Source: Rhodospirillaceae bacterium
GTDB lineage: Bacteria > Pseudomonadota > Alphaproteobacteria > Thalassobaculales > Thalassobaculaceae
Length of the DNA: 64,000 bases
Reading direction: 5' to 3'
Assembly: GCA_018401495.1 (NCBI GenBank)
Contig: JAGYJX010000019.1
Location: 186,001-250,000 of the forward strand
The position numbers and the translations under genes were made by a program. Positions 1 through 9,304 of this stretch are shown in pieces (within the stretch, counting starts at the first letter, position 1; each line of letters begins with the position of its first letter). Below the pieces are notes generated by a model. It was not told the origin of the DNA, did not search any database, and saw only the letters and a program-made list of their open reading frames with translations.

Positions 1-396
1 CCGCCGGCCGCGCTCGGCCTCGTCGACCGGGCCGAGGAACCGGATCTCGGCGCCCAGCAGGCGGTTCAGCATCAGGTTGCCGACCTCACAGGCCGGCGGA
101 TCGCCGCCGTGCAGGATCAGGCAGTCGAGGCCGAGCCTGGCGGCGGCGGCGGCGGTCAGCCGGCATTGGTTGGACTCCGGCGCGCCGGCGACCACCAGCG
201 TGTCGCAGCCGGCCCGTCCGGCGGCGCCGATCCAGTACTCCAGGCTGCGCAGCTTGTTGCCGCCGAGGCCGAGGGCGGCGACATCGTCGCGCTTGACCCA
301 CAGCGAGCCATGGCCGGTCGCGGCCTCCAGGCGGGCCATGCGCTGGAACGGCGTCGGGCCGTCCAGGAGGTCGACGCGGGGCAGGTGCTCCAGCAT
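1..396 (-). CDS. D-cysteine desulfhydrase / ACC deaminase-like PLP enzyme (3' part cut by window edge)
   Basis: The minus-strand frame starting at ATG 396 reads MLEHLPRVDLLDGPTPFQRM and continues open to base 1, giving 132 residues. It carries WVKRDDVAALGLGGNKLR, the N-terminal signature of the D-cysteine desulfhydrase / 1-aminocyclopropane-1-carboxylate deaminase branch of fold-type II PLP enzymes; the Lys in GGNKLR is the expected Schiff-base lysine. A following GAPESNQCRLTAAAAARLG segment fits the phosphate/carboxylate-binding region. It lies 33 bp downstream of ilvE on the same strand and is probably cotranscribed. The substrate (D-cysteine, ACC or another small D-amino acid) cannot be decided from this fragment. 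Confidence 0.8.
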   Translation of the reverse strand, partial: MLEHLPRVDLLDGPTPFQRMARLEAATGHGSLWVKRDDVAALGLGGNKLRSLEYWIGAAGRAGCDTLVVAGAPESNQCRLTAAAAARLGLDCLILHGGDPPACEVGNLMLNRLLGAEIRFLGPVDEAERGRR

Positions 397-429
397 GGCG
401 TCGAGACCTCCCGGGCGCCCCGGTGGACG

Positions 430-1370
430 CTACTCGGCGGCCTTCACCCCGGCGTTGCCGTACACCGGCATGCGCCACTCGCCGTGGGCGCCGGTGCCGC
501 CGCTGCAGACGTCGAAGTAGGTGTCCTGCAGGCGCTGGGTGATCGCGCCCATCTTGCCGGTGCCGACCGGCAGGCGGTCGATCATGGTGACCGGGGTCAC
601 CTCCCAGGCGGTGCCGCAGAAGAACGCCTCGTCGGCCGCCACGATCTCGGAGCGGTCGACGTCGCGTTCCACCGCCGGCGTGCCCATCTCGCGGAGCAGT
701 TCGAGGACGGTGGTGCGGGTGATGCTCTCCAGGATGTCGTTCGACGTGCTGGGGGTGATCGGCACGCCGTTGCGCACGATGAAGAAGCACATGCCCGGGC
801 CTTCCGAGACCTTGCCGCGGCTGTTCAGGAAGATCGCGGTGTCGTAGCCGTCGGCCTGGGCCTGCATGCTGGCGAGGCGGCCGTTGTTGTAGTTGGCGTT
901 GCACTTGACGCGCATCGGCATGGCGTTGTCCGGCACCCGCATCCAGGAGCTGACCTGGGCCCCGACGCCCGAGGTGATCTTGGCGATGCGCGGGCGCTCC
1001 AGCGCGGTGATCGCCAGCCCGACCGGGCCGGTCACGCCGGGGCGGCACCGCCCTTCAGGTAGGCGGTCGTCATGATGTGGACGTTCTCGCCGCGGAAGCC
1101 GTTGGCGCGGATCAGTTCCTGGGTCTTCTCGGTGACGTATTCGGGCGAATAGATCTCGTCGAACCGCATGAAGCGCTGCGAGAACGTGAAGCGCTCCATG
1201 TGCTCGGCCATCCGGAACAGGTACATCTCCTGGTCCTTGTCGTTCCAGTAGCCGCGCAGGCCCTCGAACACCGAGGCGCCGTACTTGAAGGCGCCGGAGG
1301 AGACGTGGACGGTGCCCTGATCCCAGGGAACGATCTTGTCGTCGAGGAACACGTAGCGGGGATCGGCCAT
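430..1370 (-). CDS. ilvE: Branched-chain amino acid aminotransferase (frameshifted)
   Basis: Class IV PLP aminotransferase for the last step of Leu/Ile/Val synthesis or the first step of their breakdown. The N-terminal part (from ATG 1370, MADPRYVFLDDKIVPWDQGT) contains GASVFEGLRGYW; the C-terminal part contains VKCNANYNNGRLASMQAQ, EGPGMCFFIVRNG and EAFFCGTAWEVTPV, all typical of IlvE. The two halves are in different frames, with the break near 1035. Adding one C to the CCCC run there restores GAAPGVTGPVGLAIT and a 313-residue protein, the usual family length. The break is more likely a sequence error than decay, since both halves are fully conserved. An upstream in-frame start at 1451 exists, but MADP matches the family start. 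Confidence 0.9.
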
Positions 1371-1480
1371 GGCGAGGGTCCTTTCGGTGACGCGGAACGC
1401 CAGAGCGTAGAGCCGCGGCGAAACCCCGGGCAAGCGTTGTTGCGCCGCCATCGGTGCTCCGCCGGGGCGTCGCGCCGCGA

Positions 1481-2914
1481 TCAGGCGGCGATCGGCGCCA
1501 GTGGCAGGTCGACCGTCACGGTGGTGCCGACGCCCGGCGCGCTCTGGACGTTGAAACGCCCACCCAGGAGACGGACGAACTCGCGGGTCAGGGGGAGACC
1601 GAGGCCGGTGCCGCCGCGCTGGCTGCCCGGGGTTCCCTGGACCCTGCCGAACGGTGTGAGCGCCACCGCAAGGTCGTCGGCCGACATGCCGATCCCGGTG
1701 TCGGCCATGACGATCCGGACCGCCGGCGCGTCCGAGGCCACCTCGAGCCGCACGGTCACCGAACCGCCGGTACCGGTGTACTTGATGGCGTTCGAGACGA
1801 CGTTGAGGACGATCTGACGAAGCTTGCCGTCGTCGGTCGCGATCAGCGGCACATCGGAAGGCAGGTCGCGCCGGATCGTCACGCCGTGGCGGTCGGATTC
1901 GGTGGCCAGCATGTCCAGCGCCGAGGCGATCGTCGCGGCGGGGTCGACCACGCTGACGTTGACGTCGACCTTGCCGGCCTCGATCTTGGACAGGTCGAGC
2001 ACGTCGTCGATGACCCGCAGCAGGTGGCGGCCGGCGCGGTTGATGTCGGCGGCGTACTCGACGTAGCGGCGCTGCGCGATCGGCCCGAACATCTCCGACT
2101 GCAGGATGTCCGAGAAGCCGATCACCGCGTTCAGCGGGGTGCGCAGCTCATGGCTCATGTTGGCGAGGAACAACGACTTGGCTCGGCTCGCCTCGTCGAC
2201 CCGCGACAGTTCGGCGCTCGCCCGCAGCCGGCGGTCGTGTTCCAGGAGCACCCGGTCCTCCGCCCGCCGGAGGACCCAGAGCTGGGCGCCGAACGCCGAC
2301 AACAGCACCAGCACGATCACCAGCATCGCGCCGCGGACCTCGGGACGGTTGAGGACGGTGATCTCGAGTTCGGTTACGTCGGTGTAGATCTCCAGCACCG
2401 CCAGGATACGCGATGGATCGTCCGGCGCCCGCGCCGGCACGTAGGTCGCCAGCACGACGATGTCGGTCAGCGGCCCGTTGACCGCGTCGAACCGGTCGCG
2501 TCGCGCGAGTTCGCTGAAAATACCGCCGCCGAGCGCCGTCAGGAACGCCGGTCGCTGGCTGTAGTCGACGCCGATCTGCGCCCGGTCGGTGGAATACAGC
2601 GTGAACCCGTTGACGGCGTAGACCTTGATCTTGATCACCTTGGTTCCGGCGGTGACCCGGCGTACCTCCCGGTCAAGCGCCAGCGTCATCGGATCGTCGC
2701 GCACCGCCTCGGCGCCCATGTCGGCGCCGTCTTCAAGCAGCGGGCGATAGTCGTGCCAGAGCGTGTTGGCGAAGATCTGCGCCATCGAGGCGGCGACGCC
2801 CTCGACGCTGACCTGCAGGTTGAACAGCACCACGTAGCGATACGTGCCGATCAGCAGGGCGGCGGTCAGGATGACGATCGGCAACCCAAGCAGGGCGAAC
2901 CGTCCGGTGAGCAT
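1481..2914 (-). CDS. Membrane sensor histidine kinase
   Basis: Protein of about 477 residues (start chosen at ATG 2914, just before the first membrane helix). Order: one TM helix (about 8-30), a periplasmic sensor region of about 165 residues, a second TM (about 195-215), then HisKA with H-box ANMSHELRTPLNAVIGFSD (phospho-acceptor His near 255), and HATPase_c with N-box NVVSNAIKYT (Asn near 375), G1 box DTGIGM and G2 box GGTGLGLPLTREF. It lacks an HAMP that I can recognise, and no response regulator is adjacent. This makes it an orphan kinase in the window. The periplasmic part looks single Cache-like (it includes YAVNGFTLYSTDRAQIGVDY), but the ligand cannot be inferred. Confidence 0.92.
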   Translation of the reverse strand: MLTGRFALLGLPIVILTAALLIGTYRYVVLFNLQVSVEGVAASMAQIFANTLWHDYRPLLEDGADMGAEAVRDDPMTLALDREVRRVTAGTKVIKIKVYAVNGFTLYSTDRAQIGVDYSQRPAFLTALGGGIFSELARRDRFDAVNGPLTDIVVLATYVPARAPDDPSRILAVLEIYTDVTELEITVLNRPEVRGAMLVIVLVLLSAFGAQLWVLRRAEDRVLLEHDRRLRASAELSRVDEASRAKSLFLANMSHELRTPLNAVIGFSDILQSEMFGPIAQRRYVEYAADINRAGRHLLRVIDDVLDLSKIEAGKVDVNVSVVDPAATIASALDMLATESDRHGVTIRRDLPSDVPLIATDDGKLRQIVLNVVSNAIKYTGTGGSVTVRLEVASDAPAVRIVMADTGIGMSADDLAVALTPFGRVQGTPGSQRGGTGLGLPLTREFVRLLGGRFNVQSAPGVGTTVTVDLPLAPIAA

Positions 2915-3031
2915 CTGGCGGTCTCTCGAGCGCCTGGCAGGACATAACGCGGGCCCGCGGCCAGGAACGGGACTGGCTGCAGGTATCACGCGATGTCTTA
3001 ACGTTCGCTGAAGCGGTGCAACCGGTCGCGG

Positions 3032-4411
3032 CTATCCCGTCATCGCCTTCAGGCCGGCGACCCGGAGCCGGTCGGCCTTCTCCGCGCCGTCCACCAGTTC
3101 GACCAGCCGCACGGTGTTGTAGAGGTCGACCACCGAAATGCCGGGGTCGTTCGCCTCCAGCTTGGTCAGGATCGCCTTGCCGCGGTCGTCGAGTCCGGTG
3201 CCGATCGTCTTCATCGCCGCGGCGACCTGTTCCGCCAGGCCGACATCGTCGGAGAACCGCCGGCACAGCCGCAGGGCGACGATCCGGTCCTCGGCGTCGC
3301 GCAGGCGCTGCAGCTCCTGTTCCTCGCTGGCCAGCGGATCATCGAGGGCCGCGACCACCGCCAGCGTGGCGTCGCCGGCCCCGCTCACCACGATCTCGCG
3401 AGCCACGCGGGCGAGCTCCGCCTTGACGCGCTCGATTCGCCGCCCGAGCCCGCGGCCGCCGCTGTCGCCGACCGCCCGGACCGAGCGCTCCAGCGAATCG
3501 ATCTCGCGGCTGAGGGCACGCGCCACTTCGGCCTTCGGGAGATCCTCGTCCTCGAGTTCGGCGCGTACGTCGATCAGGCGGTCCTCGCACTGACTCACCA
3601 CCGCCTCGCCGGCCTGGGCGCTGGCGGCCTGGACCAGGTCGCCGAAGCCGCCTTCGATCAGCCTCTCGAACAGCCCGGCGAGCGATCCGAGATCGCGCAG
3701 ACGGGCCATCAGGACGAAAACCACGTAGGGAATCGCCTCCCGCTCGACGGCCGCCACCTGCTGGAGCGCCCTCGCTACCGCCGCCAGGGCTTCCTTGCCG
3801 ATGCCTTCGATCGGCGCCGCCGGCAAGGTCGCCCGCAGTTCCAGGATGGGGTTGGCGATCGCCAGCATGACCGCAACGTCGTCCAGCGACGCCAGCACCG
3901 GCTCGCCGCCGAGGGTGTCACGCAGTTGCCCGCGCAGCGCGGCGGTCTTGCGGGAGGCGGCGTCGCGCGTCCTGAGTACCCGCGCGCCTTCCGCCCAGAG
4001 CGGGGCGCCGGCCCGCAGGATGGTCGCGGCGTCGGCGGGATCGGCGGCCCGCAGCGCGGCCGAGGTGCCCTCGACGACCCCGGTGGCGGCGTTCTCGGCG
4101 AACAGCGACCAGATCGGCGCGATGGCCGAGCGCGGGATCCGGCCGACCGCCTTGCGCGGAGTGCCTGGGTCGTACAGCAGATCCTCGAACGGCAGGCAGA
4201 ACAGGCGCTGGGGCGTCGGTCGGCGCGGTGGCCGGGCCATCGACATGCGCGGTCGCAGCCGGCTCAGCACGGCGTCGGCCGTAGCCCGCTGGTCGACCTT
4301 CAGCCGGCGCGCCTCGAGCGAACGCACGAGGTCGGCGAACTGCGGCTCGGGAATGTCGAACACCCGGCCGGCGAGCAGGTCGAGCGAGCGGTCGGGCGGC
4401 GCAGAGCTCAT
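3032..4411 (-). CDS. Conserved hypothetical protein, helical
   Basis: 459 residues from ATG 4411, which has a strong GGAGGAGG ribosome-binding site immediately upstream; an earlier in-frame start at 4429 lies within that site and is less likely. I recognise no family. The protein is rich in Ala, Leu, Arg and Asp, with long predicted helices, no signal peptide and no membrane segment. A semi-conserved-looking block (FCLPFEDLLYDPGTPRKAVG) lies near residue 80. It lies 30 bp downstream of the next unknown gene (4442-5575) and 117 bp upstream of the sensor kinase on the same strand. A shared operon is likely and function unknown. Confidence 0.8.
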   Translation of the reverse strand: MSSAPPDRSLDLLAGRVFDIPEPQFADLVRSLEARRLKVDQRATADAVLSRLRPRMSMARPPRRPTPQRLFCLPFEDLLYDPGTPRKAVGRIPRSAIAPIWSLFAENAATGVVEGTSAALRAADPADAATILRAGAPLWAEGARVLRTRDAASRKTAALRGQLRDTLGGEPVLASLDDVAVMLAIANPILELRATLPAAPIEGIGKEALAAVARALQQVAAVEREAIPYVVFVLMARLRDLGSLAGLFERLIEGGFGDLVQAASAQAGEAVVSQCEDRLIDVRAELEDEDLPKAEVARALSREIDSLERSVRAVGDSGGRGLGRRIERVKAELARVAREIVVSGAGDATLAVVAALDDPLASEEQELQRLRDAEDRIVALRLCRRFSDDVGLAEQVAAAMKTIGTGLDDRGKAILTKLEANDPGISVVDLYNTVRLVELVDGAEKADRLRVAGLKAMTG

Positions 4412-4441
4412 CGTTCCTCCTCCAGGCACGTCAGCGCGGGT

Positions 4442-5575
4442 CTAAAGGGCTTTCGCCCGGCGCTGCTCCACGCGCAGCAGCAGGTCGATGTCGACCTCGC
4501 CGGACTGCCAGCTCTGCATCGGCTTCACGAAGCGCCGGAGCGCGTTCTCCAGATCACCCCAGGCGTTGGCGTTCTGCCGCTCGAGTTCCTTCTTTGGGAC
4601 CAGAGGCAGCATCCGCACGATTTCCTCCATCGCCTCGACCTGTTCCCAGATCGGCGCCTCGACCACCCCGTCCCAGATCGTGAGCACGTGCTCCCAGCCG
4701 TCGAGCAGCCAGGAGAGACGGTCGACCCGCTCGCGGATGGCCGGCTCGGTGGCCTTCCAGGCCGCCAGGCTGCCGGCCAGGTCGGCGGCGTAGGCGTCGA
4801 CCTCGGCCACCGCCGGATGGCCGATGTCGAGGGTCAGCTTGGCGACGTCGGCGGTCAGGAACGACAGGCCGTCGGGGTCGGCGTTTGACCGCCGTCCCCA
4901 TTCCTCGGCGTTCATGCGGAACGCTTCCAGCCGCTTGAGGAGTCGCCGGAGCCGGCATTCGTGCGGCATCGCCGCCAGCCCGAGCGGGGCGATCATGTCG
5001 GACCAAGTCTCGAGGCTGCGGTAGATCTGCTCGGACGACGCGCCGATCCGGCGGGCGATGTCGTCGAGGATGGCGCGCACCTTGCGCTGGCCCTGGCCGG
5101 ACGACAGCTCCGCCACGGTGAGTTTTGCCTGGGTCTGGGACAATCGGTCGATCACCGAGTTGATCAGGTAGAAGTTGGTCAGGAGACGCTCGTTTTCTTC
5201 CTGCTCCAACGCTGCCTTGGAGCATTCGACGGCGTCCGGGCCGGCGAGGCCGGTCATGGCGGTCTGGTTGGCGCAGCGTCGCATCATCCGCGGCGTCGTG
5301 GCGTTGGCGTCGGCGATCGCCTCGTGCAGCACCCGGTCGTGCACCGACATCCGGAACACCTCGCGCACCGATGGCCAGGCGATCACGTAGACGCCGCTGC
5401 CGCCCGACAGGCCGGGGATGAGGATCTCCAGGCTCTGGTTGCGGTCCGACCGGGCGCGCGAGAAGGCGAGGGTGGGGGTAGTGAAGGGGGCGACCACGCC
5501 GCGTTCCTCGAAGGTCGCGGGCCAGTAGCGCGTGCTGACGTGGCTCGCCCCGGAACCGCTGTTCGCCTCGGACAT
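4442..5575 (-). CDS. Conserved hypothetical protein
   Basis: 377 residues, starting MSEANSGSGASHVSTRYWPA. Not recognised. The first 30 residues look disordered; then comes a stretch with LEILIPGLSGGSGVYVIAWP, followed by mostly helical sequence with many acidic and basic residues and a cluster of tryptophans in the last third. No signal peptide or membrane helix is evident. It is followed after 30 bp by another unknown gene (3032-4411), with which it probably forms a pair. Codon use and GC match the host, so this looks like a native, not acquired, gene. Confidence 0.78.
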   Translation of the reverse strand: MSEANSGSGASHVSTRYWPATFEERGVVAPFTTPTLAFSRARSDRNQSLEILIPGLSGGSGVYVIAWPSVREVFRMSVHDRVLHEAIADANATTPRMMRRCANQTAMTGLAGPDAVECSKAALEQEENERLLTNFYLINSVIDRLSQTQAKLTVAELSSGQGQRKVRAILDDIARRIGASSEQIYRSLETWSDMIAPLGLAAMPHECRLRRLLKRLEAFRMNAEEWGRRSNADPDGLSFLTADVAKLTLDIGHPAVAEVDAYAADLAGSLAAWKATEPAIRERVDRLSWLLDGWEHVLTIWDGVVEAPIWEQVEAMEEIVRMLPLVPKKELERQNANAWGDLENALRRFVKPMQSWQSGEVDIDLLLRVEQRRAKAL

Positions 5576-5640
5576 CGAAACCCCGCCATCTGCTCCCAGC
5601 TCGGACCATCGCCGAAATCGCGATCCGGCGCATCAGGGAA

Positions 5641-6247
5641 TCAGCAGGACGTTGTTCCGCCGAGCACCCGGAAGCGGTCGATGTAGCGCCGTTTGGCCTC
5701 ATCCGGCGGCACGGGCTCGATCCGTATGTCGCCGCCGGTCCGCGGCGCGCCGAAGAAGCCGCGGGCCTCGGCGGGTGCGAACCCGGCGAGTTGGGTAGCT
5801 TCGAGGTAGGCGGCGAGGCGGTCGGCCCGCTTGATCAGCCGGGTGACCGTCGCCGGCAACTCGGCCGGCAACCCGACCCTGAGGTGAATCGGCCCGCATC
5901 AGCGCCGCCTCGACGGTCTTGTAGTCCGGCCCGATGATCGACTTGAACGGCGTGATCATGTCGCCGATCACGTACTCCGGGGCGTCGTGCAGCAGGGTGG
6001 CGAGCCGCCAGCGCTGCGGCAGGTCGCGGTCCAGCATGCCGACCAGCCGCTCCACCAGCACCGAATGCTGGGCGACCGAATACGCCCATTCGCCGGCGGT
6101 CTGGCCGTTCCAGCGCGCCACCCTGGACAGGCCGTGGGCGATGTCCTCGATCTCGACGTCGAACGGCGAGGGGTCGAGCAGGTCGAGCCGGCGGCCGCTG
6201 AGCATGCGCTGCCAGGCGCGCGGCGGGGCGTCCTTGGACCGGGTCAC
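5641..6247 (-). CDS. HD-domain hydrolase, YfbR-like 5'-deoxynucleotidase (frameshifted)
   Basis: Starts at GTG 6247, which overlaps the stop of the upstream membrane-protein gene (GTGA), a translational-coupling arrangement that decides the start. The N-terminal part carries YSVAQHSVLVERLV, LATLLHDAPEYVIGDM and TPFKSIIGPDYK. These are the H...HD...D metal-binding pattern of HD hydrolases of the YfbR/HDDC2 type, which remove phosphate from deoxynucleoside monophosphates. One extra base near 5893 breaks the frame; removing it gives ALMRAIHLRVGLPAELPATV and a 201-residue protein, close to the roughly 199 residues of YfbR. The last part reads on in the second frame to 5641. Likely a sequence error in an intact gene. 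Confidence 0.82.
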
Positions 6248-6579
6248 GGCCGGCGCGCCCGCTTGGCGAAGGCCCGGGTGGCAAAGGCCCAGAGGGCCAC
6301 CCCGGCGAGCGGGCCGGCGGCCAGGAGCAGTCTGGTGACCATGGCGACGTTGCGCTCCATCACGAACTGGATCTCGAACAGGTCGGCGCAGCGCTGCCGG
6401 GCCGCCGGCTCCGGATAGCGCCCGGCGCAGCGGCGCACTCCGGCGTCGCGATCCCGGGCGATCGTCGCGCCGGTGGATGGCCATTGCCGGACCGCCACGA
6501 CGCCCGCCACCGCGGCCCACACGGCCGCGGCGACCATCACACCGGCGAGGATGACGGGGCGTCGCATGGGCGTCGACAT
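6244..6579 (-). CDS. Small membrane protein of unknown function
   Basis: 111 residues from ATG 6579 (MSTPMRRPVILAG). Two hydrophobic segments are visible: residues about 6-27 (VILAGVMVAAAVWAAVAGVV) and about 82-102 (LLLAAGPLAGVALWAFATRA), with an intervening soluble loop containing two Cys. It overlaps the HD-hydrolase gene by four bases (GTGA), so the two are cotranslated. The gene faces away from the alcohol dehydrogenase gene that begins 115 bp upstream, and the gap between them must hold both promoters. No family recognised. Confidence 0.65.
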   Translation of the reverse strand: MSTPMRRPVILAGVMVAAAVWAAVAGVVAVRQWPSTGATIARDRDAGVRRCAGRYPEPAARQRCADLFEIQFVMERNVAMVTRLLLAAGPLAGVALWAFATRAFAKRARRP

Positions 6580-6694
6580 AGCGGGGCGCGGGCGATGCCG
6601 CAATCGGCCACGCACCGCCGCCCGCGGGTGGCGGCACGGCGCCGCGCGGGCTTATACTCGCCGCCCTGCCGACCAATCCCCCGAGGAGCCATCC

Positions 6695-7828
6695 GTGACC
6701 TTCATCAGCTATCTGACCAACATCACCTTCGAGCATGGGGCGGTGAAGACGCTCGGCGCCGAGATGGACGCGCTCGGCATGAAGCGCCCGCTGATCGTGA
6801 CCGACCGGGGGCTGGTCGCGGCCGGGCTGATCGACGCGGTGCGCGGCGTGATCCCGAACGACAAGGCGGTGACGATCTTCGACGGCACCCCGGCCAACCC
6901 CACCGAAACCGCGGCCAAGCAGGCGCTGGCGGCGTACCGCGAGGGTGGCTGCGACGGCATCGTGGCGGTCGGCGGCGGGTCGTCCATGGACCTCGCCAAG
7001 GCGGTCATGCTGATGGTCGAGCACCCGGGCCCGCTCGAGGGCTACGCCATGATCAAGGGCGGGGTGGGTCGCATCACCGCCAACATGCCGCCGCTGATCG
7101 CGATCCCGACGACCGCCGGCACCGGCAGCGAGGTCGGCCGCGGCGCGGTGATCGTTCTCGAGACCGGGGTGAAGACCGCGCTGGTGTCGCCGCACCTGAT
7201 CCCGCGGCGGGCGATCTGCGATCCCGACCTGACGCTCGACCTGCCGGCCGGGCTGACGGCGGCGACCGGCATGGACGCGCTGACCCACTGCATCGAGACC
7301 TACCTGTCGCCGAAGGTGAACCCGCCGGCCGAGGCGATCGCGCTCGACGGCGTGTCGCGGGCGGTCAAGCACCTGGAGCGGGCGGTGGCGGACGGTCACG
7401 ACCGCGAGGCGCGCTGGAACATGATGATGGCGTCGATGGAGGGCGCGATGGCGTTCCAGAAGGGCCTCGGCGCGGTGCACTCGATGTCGCACCCGCTCGG
7501 CGCCCTGCCGGAGCCGCGCCTGCACCACGGCACCCTGAACGCGGTGATCATGCCGACCATCCTGCGCTTCAACCACGACTTCGTCGGGGACAAGTACGAC
7601 ACCCTGCGCCAGGTGATGGGCCTGGCCTCCAACGCCGACCTGCCGCAGGTGATCGCCGACATGAACGCCCGGCTGAAGCTGCCGCGCAACCTGCGCGAGA
7701 TGGGCGTGACCGAGGCGATGATCCCGGTCGCGGCCGAGCAGGCCGAGCACGACCACTGCACCCCGACCAACCCGCGGCCGGTCGACCGGTCGGGCTTCGA
7801 GACGCTGTTCGCCGAGGCGATGCGGTAG
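6695..7828 (+). CDS. Iron-containing (group III) alcohol dehydrogenase
   Basis: 377 residues from GTG 6695, preceded at six bases by a GAGGAG ribosome-binding site. Family landmarks in order: GGGSSMDLAKAVMLM (NAD(P)-binding), PTTAGTGSEVGRGAVI, LPAGLTAATGMDALTHCIETYLS, and the metal-binding GAVHSMSHPLGAL...HHGTLNAVIMP histidines. These place it in the Fe-ADH superfamily, which oxidises or reduces alcohols, lactaldehyde, glycerol or related compounds. Substrate is not decidable. It stands alone: opposite-strand genes lie upstream, and a 223-bp gap with a repeat lies downstream. Confidence 0.93.
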   Translation: MTFISYLTNITFEHGAVKTLGAEMDALGMKRPLIVTDRGLVAAGLIDAVRGVIPNDKAVTIFDGTPANPTETAAKQALAAYREGGCDGIVAVGGGSSMDLAKAVMLMVEHPGPLEGYAMIKGGVGRITANMPPLIAIPTTAGTGSEVGRGAVIVLETGVKTALVSPHLIPRRAICDPDLTLDLPAGLTAATGMDALTHCIETYLSPKVNPPAEAIALDGVSRAVKHLERAVADGHDREARWNMMMASMEGAMAFQKGLGAVHSMSHPLGALPEPRLHHGTLNAVIMPTILRFNHDFVGDKYDTLRQVMGLASNADLPQVIADMNARLKLPRNLREMGVTEAMIPVAAEQAEHDHCTPTNPRPVDRSGFETLFAEAMR

Positions 7829-7894
7829 TCACCCTTGCGGCTATCCGGGGTGACGACAAGGAGAAGGATCGCGGGTCTCCTCTCTCCCTCTGTC

Positions 7895-7944
7895 GTCACC
7901 CTGGGCAAGCGCAGCGCGACCCGGGGCCCACCCGCCGCTCCGCC
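7895..7944 (+). repeat. REP-like interspersed repeat, copy 1
   Basis: The core GTCACCCTGGGCAAGCGCAG followed by CGCGACCCGGGG and a CCGCCGCTCCGCCG tail matches, on the opposite strand, two elements at 16096-16142 and 16266-16311. All three share CAAGCGCAGCGCGA and a GC-rich inverted flank, and all lie between genes. Typical of extragenic palindromic repeats in high-GC Alphaproteobacteria. Confidence 0.65.
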
Positions 7945-8051
7945 GCCGTCATCCTCGGCGGCCCCGGCATGACTGTCATGCGGGCGGTCCGCTTGACCGT
8001 CGCCGCCGGCCGGAACAGTCTGCCCAAAATTCCGGCAGGATCACGCGACCC

Positions 8052-9299
8052 ATGACCGCCATCTCCCAGGCCGCCGACGACGGCCAGCCCGGCAGCTTCC
8101 GCGACGACGTCAAGGTCATCAGCCTGATCGGCGTGGCGCACTTCTTCAGCCACTTCTACATCCTGCTGCTGCCGCCGCTGTTCCCGGTCCTCAAGGACAC
8201 CTTCGGGGTCAGCTACGTCGAGCTCGGCATGCTGGTGATGGCGTTCTCGGCCGCCACCGGGGTCAGCCAGATCGTGTTCGGCTACCTGGTCGACAAGGTC
8301 GGGGCCAAGGGCATCCTGATTGCCGGGCTGGCGCTCGAGGGGCTCGCCTTCCTGATGATCGGGGTCTGGGGGTCGTACTGGGCGGTGATGGCGATGATGG
8401 TGATCGCCGGCATCGCCAACGGCGTCTACCACCCCGCCGACTACGCGATCCTGTCGGCCTCGGTCTCCGAGAAGCGGATGGGCCGGGCGTTCTCGCTGCA
8501 CACCTTCACCGGCTTCTTCGGCGGCGCGGTGGTGCCGCCGACCATCATCGTGCTGGCCAGCCAGTTCGGCTGGCAGGCCGGGGTGGCGGCGTGCGGCGCC
8601 GCCGGCATGATCGCCGCCCTCGGGCTGGTGGTGTTCGGCCGCTCGCTGAAGCACGAGCCGGGCTCGGACCGTCGGCGCAAGCCGGGCGCCAAGGCCGACG
8701 GACCGGTCGGGGTGTCGGTGCTGCTCAGCCCGCCGATCCTGATGTGCCTGCTGTTCTTCACCCTGCTGGCGCTCAGCCAGGGCGGCATCAACCAGTTCCT
8801 GGTGGTGACGCTGAACGCGCTGTACGGCACGCCGTTGGCGGCGGCGACGTTCGCGCTCACCGCCTACCTGTTCGGCACCGCGGGCGGCATCCTGATCGGC
8901 GGGCACATCGCCGACCGCACCCGGCACCACAACCGGGTGGCGGCGACCTGCTTCCTGTTCACCGCCATCGCGGTGCTGATCGTCGGCACGGTGGCGATGC
9001 CGCTGTGGGCGCTGGTCGCGCTGATGGTCGCGCAGGGCGTGACCCAGGGCATCATCATGCCGAGCCGCGACATGCTGGTCCGCTCGGTCACCCCGCCGGG
9101 CGCGATGGGCAAGGTGTTCGGCTTCGTCTCGACCGGCTTCAGCATCGGCGGGATCGTGTCGCCGCTGCTGTTCGGCTTCCTGCTCGACCAGGGCCATCCG
9201 AGCCTGGTGTTCTACGTCGTCGCCGGTTTCATGGTGGTGTCGCTGGTCACCGTGTTCACGGCGGTCGGCCGCCCGCGAGCCGCCGACGCGGCGGCCTGA
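8052..9299 (+). CDS. MFS transporter (fosmidomycin-resistance-like topology)
   Basis: 415 residues with about twelve hydrophobic segments. The loop motif VFGYLVDKVGAKGILIAG after TM2 corresponds to the MFS A-motif (G-x-x-x-D-x-x-G). TM1-TM2 carry VAHFFSHFYILLLPPLFPVL, a sequence style seen in the Fsr/YfcJ-like MFS group. A central cytoplasmic loop rich in Lys/Arg separates the two six-helix halves. Substrate unknown. It ends six bases from the end of the convergent EamA gene, so no independent terminator space exists between them. Confidence 0.88.
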   Translation: MTAISQAADDGQPGSFRDDVKVISLIGVAHFFSHFYILLLPPLFPVLKDTFGVSYVELGMLVMAFSAATGVSQIVFGYLVDKVGAKGILIAGLALEGLAFLMIGVWGSYWAVMAMMVIAGIANGVYHPADYAILSASVSEKRMGRAFSLHTFTGFFGGAVVPPTIIVLASQFGWQAGVAACGAAGMIAALGLVVFGRSLKHEPGSDRRRKPGAKADGPVGVSVLLSPPILMCLLFFTLLALSQGGINQFLVVTLNALYGTPLAAATFALTAYLFGTAGGILIGGHIADRTRHHNRVAATCFLFTAIAVLIVGTVAMPLWALVALMVAQGVTQGIIMPSRDMLVRSVTPPGAMGKVFGFVSTGFSIGGIVSPLLFGFLLDQGHPSLVFYVVAGFMVVSLVTVFTAVGRPRAADAAA

Positions 9300-9304
9300 G
9301 CCGG

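Noticed and set aside
5699..7756. A 685-residue open frame antisense to the alcohol dehydrogenase
   Set aside because: Its first two-thirds is Arg/His/Gly-rich shadow sequence of a clear Fe-ADH gene; only its last part is the real HD hydrolase.
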